In this document: positions 1 to 7,753 of the stretch, one piece after another
Layout: each line of letters begins with the position of its first letter
How positions within the stretch are numbered: position 1 is the first letter of the stretch
Assembly: GCA_903900975.1 (NCBI GenBank)
Contig: CAIUPE010000039.1
Coordinates: 1 to 33,861 of the forward strand
Source: an uncultured Hyphomicrobiales bacterium
GTDB lineage: Bacteria; Pseudomonadota; Alphaproteobacteria; Rhizobiales; Beijerinckiaceae
DNA: 33,861 bases
Direction: 5' to 3'
Position numbers and translations under genes: made by a program
The notes under the pieces: generated by a model
Seen by the model: only the letters and a program-made list of their open reading frames with translations
What the model was told of the DNA's origin: nothing
The model's database searches: none

Positions 1-230
1 AGGTCGAGCGGATCCACGGAATGCGGTTCGGCACACGCCGGGCGGCAAAGGACGAGGTCATGGACTGGCTACAGTTCTACAATCATCGCCGCCTTCACTC
101 GACGCTGGGCTATCTCAGTCCAATGAACTTCGAGAAGGCGCGCGCGAATGAAAAAAAAGGGCTTGGCGACAAAGAAGGAAAGGCCGCATACTCAACCGGT
201 CAAGGGAGACGTCAAACTAGGGCAAGTTCA
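1..230 (+). mobile_element. IS3-family insertion sequence, right end only
   Basis: The window begins inside an insertion sequence. The coded protein is the C-terminal tail of an IS3-type OrfB integrase. The segment ends with gtcaaactagggcaagttca at 211-230, which has the form of an IS3-family right terminal inverted repeat (ends in TCA; its complement starts TGAACTTGCCC). Directly after 230 the reading frame passes into CBS-domain coding sequence, so 230/231 is taken as the insertion junction. The left end and target duplication lie outside the window. Confidence 0.75.
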
Positions 231-245
231 CTCGACCGACAATGA
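3..245 (+). CDS. IS3-family transposase OrfB, C-terminal fragment
   Basis: The frame is open from the window edge. It carries the typical tail of the rve integrase domain: VERIHG, then a DEV-x-DWLQFYNHRRLHSTLGYLSPMNFE-like block seen in many IS3-family OrfB proteins. The catalytic DDE residues lie upstream of the window and cannot be judged. The frame does not stop inside the element: it reads through the terminal repeat and ends 15 nt beyond it at 243-245. A run of eight A (151-158) follows a TGA in another frame (149-151), so a frameshift near this tract may have removed the normal stop. The fragment is partial because of the window edge. Confidence 0.8.
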   Translation, partial: VERIHGMRFGTRRAAKDEVMDWLQFYNHRRLHSTLGYLSPMNFEKARANEKKGLGDKEGKAAYSTGQGRRQTRASSLDRQ

Positions 246-618
246 TTTTGCCGTCGTAGACGAAATAGGTATGCCGATCGGCATAGTCACGCGAAACGAG
301 ATTTTAAGTGCCTTACGTTCCAAGAAGGATGCCGAATTAATAGGTTCGTTGATGATTCCGGCAAATACTATCCTTACTGAAACGGATCAGCTCGAAAAGG
401 CGCTTCATTTGTTTGAAACATCCAACAGCTCAGCTCTGCTAGTAAGTGATTCCGCAGGAGGATTGTCTGGTATCATCACCAGAGTGTCGATAGCGCAATT
501 GATGTTAATACTGACTGCACGCCCCGGATGGAAGCTCCATCGCGGAGGCATGTTGGCAAAAAGCCTGCTCCAACTTAGCCGCGACCGGCGAGAGGCATCT
601 TTGTGGCCATCACTGTGA
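231..618 (+). pseudogene. CBS-domain remnant, probably the C-terminus of an M50 site-2-type protease, cut by the IS
   Basis: Downstream of the IS end the frame encodes a CBS-pair fragment: DFAVVDEIGMPIGIVTR (end of one CBS motif), then an insert-like linker and a second CBS motif around LLVSDSAGGLSGIITR, ending in a tail like IAQLMLILTARPGW. This order and the tail resemble the C-terminal CBS pair of bacterial M50 (Rip/SpoIVFB-type) intramembrane metalloproteases, but no HExxH or membrane segment is left, so the parent gene is an inference. The open frame actually starts in the IS (ATG at 148), which makes an in-frame IS/CBS fusion of 156 codons. The last 44 nt overlap the opposing SDR gene, so the original C-terminus may also be altered. 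Expression is unknown. Confidence 0.6.
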
Positions 619-1333
619 TCGTCGAAACGTTGGCATCGAGAGGCAAGCTTGACATAAATATGACAGCATTGGCGACGTGATCAACGCTCATGGTAGGCTC
701 TGGAGCCAAATCTAGATTGGCTTGGAGCACGCCGGAACTCATTTTCTGGGTCATATTCGTCGCAGCATTGCCGATATCAATTTGCCCACACGCAATGTCG
801 TATTTCCTGCCATCCAGCGACGTCGACTTGGTAAGACCAGTAATCGCGTGCTTCGTCGCTGTATAGGGTGCCGAATTGGGTCGTGGTGTCTGCGAGGATA
901 CCGAGCCATTATTGATTATACGGCCACCGCGCGGTACTTGGCTTTTCATGATACGAAATGCCTCCTGCGTACACAAAAACGCCGCCGTCAAATTTGCATT
1001 CAACACCATTTGCCATTGGTCGAACGTTAAATCCTCTAGCGGGATTGGTGGGGCATTCGAACCAGCATTGTTGAAGAGTACGTCCAGGCGCCCAAATTTT
1101 TCCTTCGTCTTGGTAAAAAGGTTAGCAACCGCTACAGGATCTGCAAGATCAGTCGATACGGCCAATGTCGGCACTTCGTATTCCACACCCAGCGCTACCG
1201 TTTCGTCGAGAGCCTCTTGCCTACGCCCGGCCAACACAACACTATACCCTTCCTTCATCATTGCGAGCGCAACTGACCTCCCTATGCCGGAGCCCGCCCC
1301 AGTAATCATCGCAATTTTTCCGTTAGCGCTCAT
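575..1333 (-). CDS. SDR-family NAD(P)-dependent oxidoreductase
   Basis: A classical short-chain dehydrogenase of 252 aa with a Rossmann fold. It carries the cofactor motif TGAGSGIG (about residues 11-18), NNAG (88-91), a serine-rich SVSS stretch holding the catalytic Ser, and YTATK with catalytic Tyr157 and Lys161. It ends in the common VMATKMP-type tail. An upstream ATG at 1348 exists, but the ATG at 1333 has a good GGAGAG ribosome site 7 nt before it and gives a usual SDR N-terminus. It lies 31 nt after the aminotransferase gene on the same strand, so it is probably the last gene of the BenE-aminotransferase-SDR operon. It could reduce the aldehyde or ketone made by transamination, or oxidise the matching alcohol. 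The substrate is not visible from sequence. Confidence 0.9.
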   Translation of the reverse strand: MSANGKIAMITGAGSGIGRSVALAMMKEGYSVVLAGRRQEALDETVALGVEYEVPTLAVSTDLADPVAVANLFTKTKEKFGRLDVLFNNAGSNAPPIPLEDLTFDQWQMVLNANLTAAFLCTQEAFRIMKSQVPRGGRIINNGSVSSQTPRPNSAPYTATKHAITGLTKSTSLDGRKYDIACGQIDIGNAATNMTQKMSSGVLQANLDLAPEPTMSVDHVANAVIFMSSLPLDANVSTITVMATKMPLAGRG

Positions 1334-1364
1334 CAGGCGTCTCTCCATGATTGTGTTTTAGGCG

Positions 1365-2723
1365 TCACGCCGTCAGACGCTCAAGGGAGCGGCCAAACCG
1401 ATCGAAGATATCATCAATTTGCTTCTCAGAAATAATCAGAGGCGGGCAAAAGGCCAAGATATCGCCGATTGGTCTAAAAATTACGCCTTCCTCATGCCCT
1501 AATTCGGCAAGTTTCAAACCGGTTGCTCCCGGCTTTTCAAACCCAGCTTTCGTTTTCTTGTCAGCTACAAGTTCAATCGCGCCAATCAAACCGACGCCGC
1601 GCGTTTCGCCCACCAGAGGATGATCCTTGAACGAATGCAACCGCTCTAAAAAGCGCGGGCTCAAATCATTCACCCGCCCCATCAAATTGCGCTCTTCAAT
1701 GATATCCAAGTTTTCCATGGCAACCGCCATGGCTAGCGGATGGCCTGCCGTAGTGAAACCATGAGCAAACGTGCCGATTTTAGCGGTGTTATCGGCAATC
1801 ACATTGTATATGTCATTCGTGAAAGTAATCGATGCTAGTGGCACGTAGGACGATGTGATTTGCTTCGAACAAACCATGACGTCTGGCACAATACCATAGG
1901 TATCCGAACCCCAGACATTGCCGGTACGTCCGAAGCCATTAATAACCTCGTCTACAACGATAAGAATATCATATTTGCGACATACAGATTGCATTTTATC
2001 CCAATATGTACGAGGCGGAATGAACACACCGCCAGCTCCCATAACAGGCTCCCCAATAAAGGCTGCAACAGTTTCCGGTCCTTCAGCGAGGATTTTATCC
2101 TCGAATTCCTTAGCAAGGCGCGTCGCGAATTCTTCTTCGGTTTCCCCAGCTTCAGCAAACCTATAATGATGGGGGCATCCAACATGTTTAATCTGCGGGA
2201 ATGGTAAATCAAAATCGCGATGGTTATTCGGCAATCCTGTAAGGCTAGCCGACATCATCGTTATGCCGTGATAAGCCTTAATTCGGGAAATGATCTTCTT
2301 CTTTTCGGGCTTTCCTCGGGCGTTGTTATAAAACCAAATCATTTTAACAACGGTATCGTTTGCTTCCGATCCTGAATTCACAAAGTGAGCTTTACCCATC
2401 TTGCCTGGCGACATTTTAACCATTCTTTCCGCCAATGCGATCGCAGTTGGATGCGACTTGTGCGAAAAGGAATGGTAGAATGGTAACTCGCTCATTTGCT
2501 TGGTAGCCGCTTTGACTAGGCGCTCTTCTCCGAATCCTACGGCGACACTCCAAAGCCCCGCCATCGCCTCGATATATTCCTTACCCATATCGTCATAGAC
2601 ATAGACACCCTTGCCCTTCGCAATAATCATGGGGCCGACCTGCTCGTGCCTCCGGGCATTCGTGACAGGATGGAAATAATACTCAATATCGCGGGCAGCA
2701 GCGGAATTTGGAAGCGCAGTCAT
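1365..2723 (-). CDS. class III PLP-dependent aminotransferase (omega-amino acid/amine:pyruvate type)
   Basis: A 452-aa fold-type I transaminase. It has the PLP phosphate-contact stretch VNSGSEAND, the AYHGIT motif, the VVDEVINGFGRTG motif (Asp258 should contact the pyridine nitrogen) and the Schiff-base lysine in SKQITSSYVPL (Lys287). The SKQxTSxYxPL form is shared with omega-amine:pyruvate aminotransferases such as taurine- and beta-alanine-pyruvate enzymes, but the amino donor cannot be assigned. An ORF of 482 aa starts further upstream at 2813. The ATG at 2723 is preferred because GGAG lies 6 nt before it and the extra N-terminus is not family-like. It follows the permease gene with a 96-nt gap and precedes the SDR, consistent with uptake, transamination and redox conversion of one compound. 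Confidence 0.9.
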   Translation of the reverse strand: MTALPNSAAARDIEYYFHPVTNARRHEQVGPMIIAKGKGVYVYDDMGKEYIEAMAGLWSVAVGFGEERLVKAATKQMSELPFYHSFSHKSHPTAIALAERMVKMSPGKMGKAHFVNSGSEANDTVVKMIWFYNNARGKPEKKKIISRIKAYHGITMMSASLTGLPNNHRDFDLPFPQIKHVGCPHHYRFAEAGETEEEFATRLAKEFEDKILAEGPETVAAFIGEPVMGAGGVFIPPRTYWDKMQSVCRKYDILIVVDEVINGFGRTGNVWGSDTYGIVPDVMVCSKQITSSYVPLASITFTNDIYNVIADNTAKIGTFAHGFTTAGHPLAMAVAMENLDIIEERNLMGRVNDLSPRFLERLHSFKDHPLVGETRGVGLIGAIELVADKKTKAGFEKPGATGLKLAELGHEEGVIFRPIGDILAFCPPLIISEKQIDDIFDRFGRSLERLTA

Positions 2724-2819
2724 CGTAATCTCCGAGAAACGGGGTATTGAATACATCAGGTTCAAATCAACCATAGTCAATCTAAAGAAAAAAATAAAAC
2801 CCTCGATAATCAATTTAAA

Positions 2820-3992
2820 CTATGCGGTTGTGCGGAATCCTCTCAGCAAGAAGATAATCCAACCGGCCAATAGTCCCCAAAAAGCACCACCTATACCGAA
2901 CAGCGATAAGCCCGATGCGGAGATTATGAAGGTTAAAATGGCTGCCTCGCGGGATTTCGGCTCCGACACAGCCGCGTTCATGGATGCTCCAAAGGCGCCA
3001 ATCAAAGCCAAACCCGCAACAGACTCAATTAATACTGGGGCGGAAATCCTGATCAGAACGGTAGCTCCCGCAGCCATAAATCCGAGAAAAATATAGGTAA
3101 GTCCGGATGACACGCCGGCCCAATAGCGACGTCTAGGATCTGCGTGCGCATCCGGCCCCGCACACATCGCAGCCGTTATAGCAGCAAGATTAACGGCATG
3201 CCCCCCGAAAGGTGCCGAAATAAGGCTCAGCAGACCTGTTACCGTAAAAAGCGGCCCAGCCTTGGGATTAAAACCATGGACCGCGAGCACGGCAATGCCC
3301 GGTATATTTTGCGATGCCATCGTAACGATAAACAAAGGAATACCTATACTGATGACGGCATTAATCGAATAATTGGGCAAAATAAAGATAGGATGCGGGA
3401 TTAAAAGCGCGGGCGGCATGGACGTACTTGTCGCGGAAGAAAGATTGAGTAATACCAACGCTACGAAAGCTGCGGGAACCGCAAATAGCCGCTTAAAGCG
3501 CGCCGTTACCGCCCAAACCACGACAAGAATGAGTCCATCCAACGGCTTTGACGCTATAGCCTGAAAGGGTGCCAAGCAAAGGTGCAACAAAATACCCGCC
3601 AACATGGCATTTGCCAAGGGCGCCGGAATGGCAGCAACTGCACGGCCCAATGGCTTCCAAATACCTGCTGCTAATAATAAAAAGGCGCTAATTGAAAAGG
3701 CACCAACAGCTCCCGAGAAACCACCCTCTACGGCGCCCGTACTGACGAGAAGCGCAGCACCAGGCGTTGACCACGCCACACTAATCGGCATTCTTGTCTT
3801 TAAACTGAGAATAACGCCCCCAACTCCCATAGCTATAGCAAGCACCATCAAGCCCGAGGTCGCCTCGGCATCCGAAGCTCCGACGGATTTCAGCCCCTGA
3901 ACAATAATAGCAAAAGAACTCGCAAAACCCACAAAACCTGCGAGAACGCCAGCAAAAATCGCCTGTATTGATGAAGATCGCGCGTAGTGCAT
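2820..3992 (-). CDS. benzoate/H+ symporter BenE-family permease
   Basis: A highly hydrophobic protein of about 390 aa with roughly 11-12 membrane segments and BenE-family stretches such as ISVAWSTPGAALL, IPAPLANAMLAGILL, MASQNIPGIAVL and APFGGHAVNLAAITAAMC. BenE proteins import benzoate or other small organic acids with protons. Sequence alone does not fix the substrate, and the aminotransferase neighbour argues for an amino or keto compound. The longest frame starts at a TTG (4025), but the ATG at 3992 has CGGAAC about 7 nt upstream and gives the typical short N-terminus MHYARSSSIQ. With this start, the 46-bp near-palindrome at 3987-4032 sits over the start site. First gene of the probable operon with the aminotransferase and SDR. 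Confidence 0.85.
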   Translation of the reverse strand: MHYARSSSIQAIFAGVLAGFVGFASSFAIIVQGLKSVGASDAEATSGLMVLAIAMGVGGVILSLKTRMPISVAWSTPGAALLVSTGAVEGGFSGAVGAFSISAFLLLAAGIWKPLGRAVAAIPAPLANAMLAGILLHLCLAPFQAIASKPLDGLILVVVWAVTARFKRLFAVPAAFVALVLLNLSSATSTSMPPALLIPHPIFILPNYSINAVISIGIPLFIVTMASQNIPGIAVLAVHGFNPKAGPLFTVTGLLSLISAPFGGHAVNLAAITAAMCAGPDAHADPRRRYWAGVSSGLTYIFLGFMAAGATVLIRISAPVLIESVAGLALIGAFGASMNAAVSEPKSREAAILTFIISASGLSLFGIGGAFWGLLAGWIIFLLRGFRTTA

Positions 3993-4032
3993 TTTTAAGT
4001 TCCGAATGTACATTCGAACATTCAAAATGCAC
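3987..4032. promoter_or_regulatory. 46-bp near-palindrome over the permease start (operator or RNA hairpin)
   Basis: The two 23-nt arms match at 19 positions. The outer ends GTGCATTTT and AAAATGCAC pair perfectly, and the centre CGAATGTACATTCG (4003-4016) is a perfect 14-bp palindrome with a TGTACA core. It covers the proposed ribosome site and start codon of the permease gene. It may be the binding site of a dimeric repressor, or fold in the mRNA and hide the start. No regulator gene lies next to it. Confidence 0.5.
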
Positions 4033-4072
4033 TTATTGGAGATTTATGTCGATAGATAATAAAAACAGAACA

Positions 4073-4636
4073 CTAAAGCCGTGCCATTTCGAAATCCCGA
4101 CAGGATTCTCCAAATTCAGCGAGTGCATTTTCGAGATACTCTGCCAAACGAGCCGTGCCAAGAAGATATCGACAAACCGAACCCGTTTGCCTTGATTCAG
4201 CTTCAGCCACCGCCGCTTTCCAATCCTTGGCGTCAAAATCTCCTCGCCCAATCCACATCATTGCAGTCATCGCATTTTTCTCGTCTTGGTCCATTGCATC
4301 AATAAATTCGACGAGTTCTGCTTCAGTCGTCGTTTCACCGGCAACCGTTAGAATACTATGAAATTCATCATCGGTTTCATTCGAAGCGTCGCGTTCGGCA
4401 CCAACGTTCTGGATCGATAATTCACGGTACTTAACCACAACAAAGCAAATTTTTTCCGGATTTTTTTCAGGCATGCCTTCGTCGATAGGTACGGCGATAT
4501 CGTCGCGATCGGTAAGATTACCCAGTTTTTTTGAAAATAGAATTATCATCGCGCATCCAAGTGCCTCAATCCACCACCCATCGTTCAATTCGATAGATAT
4601 TTCAGGATTAATGATCGAAGCGAATTGTGGTTCCAT
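4073..4636 (-). CDS. DUF3775 domain-containing protein
   Basis: A 187-aa, acidic, soluble protein. The C-terminal half matches the alphaproteobacterial DUF3775 pattern: EAELVEFIDAMDQDEK, then MMWIGRGDFDAKDW, then TGSVCRYLLGT and a YLE-x-AL-x-FGESC ending. No catalytic residues or cofactor motif are recognisable and the function is unknown. The N-terminal part (ISIELNDGWW through the IAVPIDEGMPEKN stretch) looks like a divergent region. It lies 80 nt upstream of the permease on the same strand and is divergent from the BON gene across a 600-bp AT-rich gap. Because of the palindrome between them, it is probably not in one transcript with the permease operon. Confidence 0.8.
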   Translation of the reverse strand: MEPQFASIINPEISIELNDGWWIEALGCAMIILFSKKLGNLTDRDDIAVPIDEGMPEKNPEKICFVVVKYRELSIQNVGAERDASNETDDEFHSILTVAGETTTEAELVEFIDAMDQDEKNAMTAMMWIGRGDFDAKDWKAAVAEAESRQTGSVCRYLLGTARLAEYLENALAEFGESCRDFEMARL

Positions 4637-5240
4637 TGGAGTGGGTATAGACGCTCAGAACTGACAGACATCAAAACAAAGCCGATTAAAATTTCATTAT
4701 TTGGTTTAATTCTGCTGTCAGCGGGAACCATCGATCAAGACGCTTAAAATTGCCAGAAAAAATAGTTCTTTCTATTAAGATAAATAGCGCATTCAACGAC
4801 TGATTGAACTAAATTAGCCGAGGGACTCCGCTGGGAGCCGGTTATAGCCAGATGTGGGCTGGCTAAATTTAACGCGATCCGTCACCTTAATTGATCAAAT
4901 ATAATGCAAAGTGATGCTTAAATAGCGAAGAATGGAGCTTTAAAAGCCGCATTTGAAGCGTCACTAAATACGTTCGAAGGATGGTATGGAAAAGCCTGAC
5001 TTGTTTATTTGTTGCCTTTTGAAAACTCCTCGATGGCAAAAATCCAAGATGGATGGCCTCACCCCCGTTTGGCGAATGCGATTACCTTGTCCAAATTAGG
5101 ACGGGCGTACGCAGCATTGCTATCCGAAATCTTGTTAGAACGATAAAACCTTAAGTAGATTGATGCGAGTCAACGACAACGCAGCTACGTCAATGACAAA
5201 AACATATTGTTACAATTCGAAAAACTGAAGAGCATTCAAT
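4637..5240. other. AT-rich divergent intergenic region with a hairpin
   Basis: This 604-nt stretch between the divergent DUF3775 and BON genes has no convincing ORF. It must hold both promoters, but I see no strong -35/-10 pair. The clearest structure is TAGCCAG (4845-4851), a 7-nt loop, and CTGGCTA (4859-4865), a perfect 7-bp stem. An alternative longer pairing uses TTAGCC (4814-4819) with GGCTAA (4861-4866). A structured leader or small RNA is possible but not shown. There is no T-run typical of a terminator next to the hairpin. Confidence 0.4.
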
Positions 5241-5885
5241 ATGAATGATAGTGAATTACGCGAATTGGTCATTGATGAATTGGAATTTGAACCTTCAATT
5301 GACGCCGGTAATATCGATGTTGCGGCGAAGGATGGAATCATAACTTTGTCGGGCTATGTCGCAAGTTATGCTGAAAAAATGGCAACTGAACGAGCGGTTC
5401 GCCGCGTTAGGGGTGTGAATGCCATCGCTCAAGAAATTGAAATCCGCTATTCGACTGACAAAAAAATCAACGATGACGAAATTGCGCGCCGGTGTGTGAA
5501 CATCATTGCATGGAATACGACGCTGCCTGAAGGCAAATTAACCGTTAAGGTTGAGCGTGGTTGGGTGACATTATCCGGCGAAGTTCCTTGGCATTTTCAA
5601 CGGGTTGCGGCTAAGTCAGGTGTTCGCAAAATTTCCGGTGTTACGGGCATCACCAATCTAATTACGATCAAAGCTCGGGTTCAGGCTGCCGATATCAAAT
5701 CAAGAATAGAAGATGCGTTAAAACGTAGTGCTGAAGTAGAAGCCCATGCCATCCGAATTCTTGTTACCGACTCTAGCGTGCGGTTGGAGGGAAAGGTTCA
5801 TGATTGGCGTGAAGGCGAGATTGTAGAAAAGGCAGCGTGGAGCGTACCGGGCGTGATGGCGGTCGACGATCGACTGACCGTATAA
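5241..5885 (+). CDS. triple BON-domain protein
   Basis: A 214-aa protein made of three BON domains, roughly residues 1-70, 75-145 and 148-214. Each has the pattern of a helix, then a beta strand with a GxVTLSGxV-like turn, and a closing hydrophobic strand. The conserved turns read GIITLSGYV, GWVTLSGEV and SSVRLEGKV. BON domains of the OsmY type are usually linked to periplasmic or envelope stress, but this protein has no signal peptide or membrane segment and should be cytoplasmic, as in other cytoplasmic multi-BON proteins of alphaproteobacteria. A GAAGAG ribosome site lies about 9 nt before the ATG. It is divergent from the DUF3775 gene and convergent with the amidohydrolase. A stress role is inferred from family only. 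Confidence 0.88.
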   Translation: MNDSELRELVIDELEFEPSIDAGNIDVAAKDGIITLSGYVASYAEKMATERAVRRVRGVNAIAQEIEIRYSTDKKINDDEIARRCVNIIAWNTTLPEGKLTVKVERGWVTLSGEVPWHFQRVAAKSGVRKISGVTGITNLITIKARVQAADIKSRIEDALKRSAEVEAHAIRILVTDSSVRLEGKVHDWREGEIVEKAAWSVPGVMAVDDRLTV

Positions 5886-5890
5886 TCATC

Positions 5891-5929
5891 AAAAGGGGGA
5901 GTAAAAAAAAATATAGAGCTCCCTCTTTT
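5891..5929. terminator. bidirectional Rho-independent terminator
   Basis: AAAAGGGGGAG (5891-5901) pairs with CTCCCTCTTTT (5919-5929) over 11 bp with one G-U pair. The loop is A-rich, and A/T runs on both sides supply U-tails in both directions. It lies between the stop of the BON gene and the convergent amidohydrolase and overlaps the amidohydrolase stop codon. Confidence 0.75.
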
Positions 5930-6791
5930 AACCTTTGAAGGGTAAATTATACGCTTCGATGGCTGTTTTACGCCAAAAATGATTCCTTTCATCAGAGCTT
6001 GCATCTGCCAAAACATCATCGAGAACGTTAACCCACGTCGGATAATCGACGGCGAGCGTTGCAACCGTCCAGTCGCTTCCGAACATCACACGAGAAAATC
6101 CGAAGCTTTCAATCACATGCTCAATGTAAGGGCGAAGTTGATTTCGCGTCCATTGCGAATGATCGGCCTCGGTTGCTACGCCCGATATCTTACACACGAC
6201 GTTAGGAAGTTTAGCCAATTCACGAATTTGAAATTTCCACGGCTCCAGAAGTCCATTTTTTATATCGGGCTTCGCAATGTGATCGAGAATAAATCTCGTA
6301 TTTGGGCATCTTCTAACCAATTCAATCGCATATTTGAGTTGATAATGCCTAATACAAATATCAAAACTCAAATCATAATGTGACAAAAGACGAACTGCCT
6401 CGATAAAATCAGTTGCAATGCACATCGATGGATCATGCTCGCCCTGTATAAGTCGTCTAATACCTTTTACGTTTTTGATTTGCTTTAGCTTTTCAAGGTC
6501 ATCTTTGACTGCTACGCCTTTTTCTAAAGGTGCGTGCGCAACAATAGCAGAAATTCTTGAATCGTTATCAGCTAAACTGGCCACAAATTTGGCTTCTTCT
6601 AGGTAAAAATCCGGATCGGCGTCTACTTCGACAAAAACGAGTCCTTCAACTTCGACGGTTCCGCGAGCGATATCGAAATCTCTCATGACGGTTGTTTTGT
6701 TCAGACTTGGAACATCCGCCATCCAGGAATACTGAATTTTTTCAATATCATAGAGATGTACATGGGAATCAATGATCGGGAAATCAGGCAT
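5928..6791 (-). CDS. amidohydrolase-2 (TIM-barrel metal-dependent hydrolase, lactonase-like)
   Basis: A 287-aa member of the amidohydrolase 2 family (PF04909), which includes L-fuconolactonase, 2-pyrone-4,6-dicarboxylate lactonase and related lactonases or decarboxylases. Visible are the N-terminal metal motif SHVH (His10, His12), a histidine in ICIRHYQ (His149), DHIAKP (His171) and the C-terminal GSDW (Asp240), the usual order of metal and acid-base residues. It most resembles the fuconolactonase-like branch, but the lactone or other substrate is unknown. The ATG at 6791 is chosen over a TTG one codon earlier; GGA lies about 8 nt upstream. The gene is AT-rich like its left-hand neighbours and its stop codon is inside the shared terminator hairpin. 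Confidence 0.85.
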   Translation of the reverse strand: MPDFPIIDSHVHLYDIEKIQYSWMADVPSLNKTTVMRDFDIARGTVEVEGLVFVEVDADPDFYLEEAKFVASLADNDSRISAIVAHAPLEKGVAVKDDLEKLKQIKNVKGIRRLIQGEHDPSMCIATDFIEAVRLLSHYDLSFDICIRHYQLKYAIELVRRCPNTRFILDHIAKPDIKNGLLEPWKFQIRELAKLPNVVCKISGVATEADHSQWTRNQLRPYIEHVIESFGFSRVMFGSDWTVATLAVDYPTWVNVLDDVLADASSDERNHFWRKTAIEAYNLPFKG

Positions 6792-6928
6792 CAAAATATC
6801 CGTCGAATATCAAATAGCACAGACACCATTTGGAGTAGTCAGGAAGCCCATTGAGCTACAAAAAACAATGGTTTCACTAGATCATTGGTTTAATCAAGTG
6901 GCAAACTGCCAAACTCTCCCGTCGACGG

Positions 6929-7753
6929 TCAAAGACTCGCGATACTTTGGGTCATCGAATCCAATCGCACGAACGTGACATCTTGATCGAGTAGAGCACG
7001 AACGCCCGCGATGACGCCGAAGCCACTCGGGCGGTTTGGTTGGTTTGCATGTGCGATAATTACTTCCCCGTCTTTAGCTTGCCGCATGCGTGACACCACC
7101 ACGGCGGCTGGCAAGGATGCTCCCATATCGGCGTTGAGGGAGAATCCAGCGATCGAAAACCCCATCCCCTCAATGGCTGGAAGGGCTGCCGGACTATAAA
7201 GGGCGGTTGCGCCGCGATACCAGACTGGCCTTGCCCCTGTTGCGGCCAAGATCGCCTCTTCGCCGCGACCAACTTCGTCGCGGATCGCAGAAAGATCACC
7301 TGCAACTTTGATCCCATAAATATGACGTTCACCTAACACAGCAGGAACGTGATGCGCACCATGATTGCCGATGGCGAAAAGATCGCGGTGAGCAAGAATA
7401 GCTGCAAGTCCTGTCGGGTTTGAATGAATCCACGCCCCCGTCATAAAAATGGTTGCGGGCACCCGCCATTCCACCAGCGCCGAAATGATCTTAGCATCAA
7501 AGCCGCCAGGGCAGGCGTCCAAGGTCAAAGCCACTGTCCTGCGGCCATCGGTTGACGATTTCAACACTAAGCGCGGTTCAAGTAATTCCTCACTTGCTTC
7601 TGCGCGTTGGGCCGAGACTCCCATCAAGCCGGCCAAAGCCAAGGCGCCACTGCCCACAAGAAGTCGCCGACGTGAGAAGCCCATCGTACAACACCTGCAC
7701 GGCTCCTCCGATGCTCCATTGTTTGCAACAAATGGGGGCAAGTTTACCGTCAT
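6929..7753 (-). CDS. Tat-exported polysaccharide deacetylase-family protein (NodB domain)
   Basis: The N-terminus carries a twin-arginine signal, SRRRLLVG followed by a hydrophobic Ala/Leu/Gly stretch and an Ala-rich cleavage region, so the protein is probably exported folded to the periplasm. A NodB-type catalytic domain follows. Motif 1 is TLDACPGGFD instead of the common TFDDG, motif 2 is HGAHH (two His of the metal triad) and a later RGATALYSP corresponds to motif 3. The domain removes N-acetyl or O-acetyl groups from glycans in known members. The substrate here is unknown. A second ATG at 7684 (MGFSRRRLL, with AGG 9 nt upstream) is an equally good start and would give a 251-aa protein with a short Tat n-region. 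It is transcribed alone, divergent from the glycosyltransferase. Confidence 0.85.
   Translation of the reverse strand: MTVNLPPFVANNGASEEPCRCCTMGFSRRRLLVGSGALALAGLMGVSAQRAEASEELLEPRLVLKSSTDGRRTVALTLDACPGGFDAKIISALVEWRVPATIFMTGAWIHSNPTGLAAILAHRDLFAIGNHGAHHVPAVLGERHIYGIKVAGDLSAIRDEVGRGEEAILAATGARPVWYRGATALYSPAALPAIEGMGFSIAGFSLNADMGASLPAAVVVSRMRQAKDGEVIIAHANQPNRPSGFGVIAGVRALLDQDVTFVRLDSMTQSIASL

Noticed and set aside
4845-4865. Hairpin as a Rho-independent terminator
   Set aside because: No U-run follows on either strand and the flanking genes diverge, so termination is not expected here.
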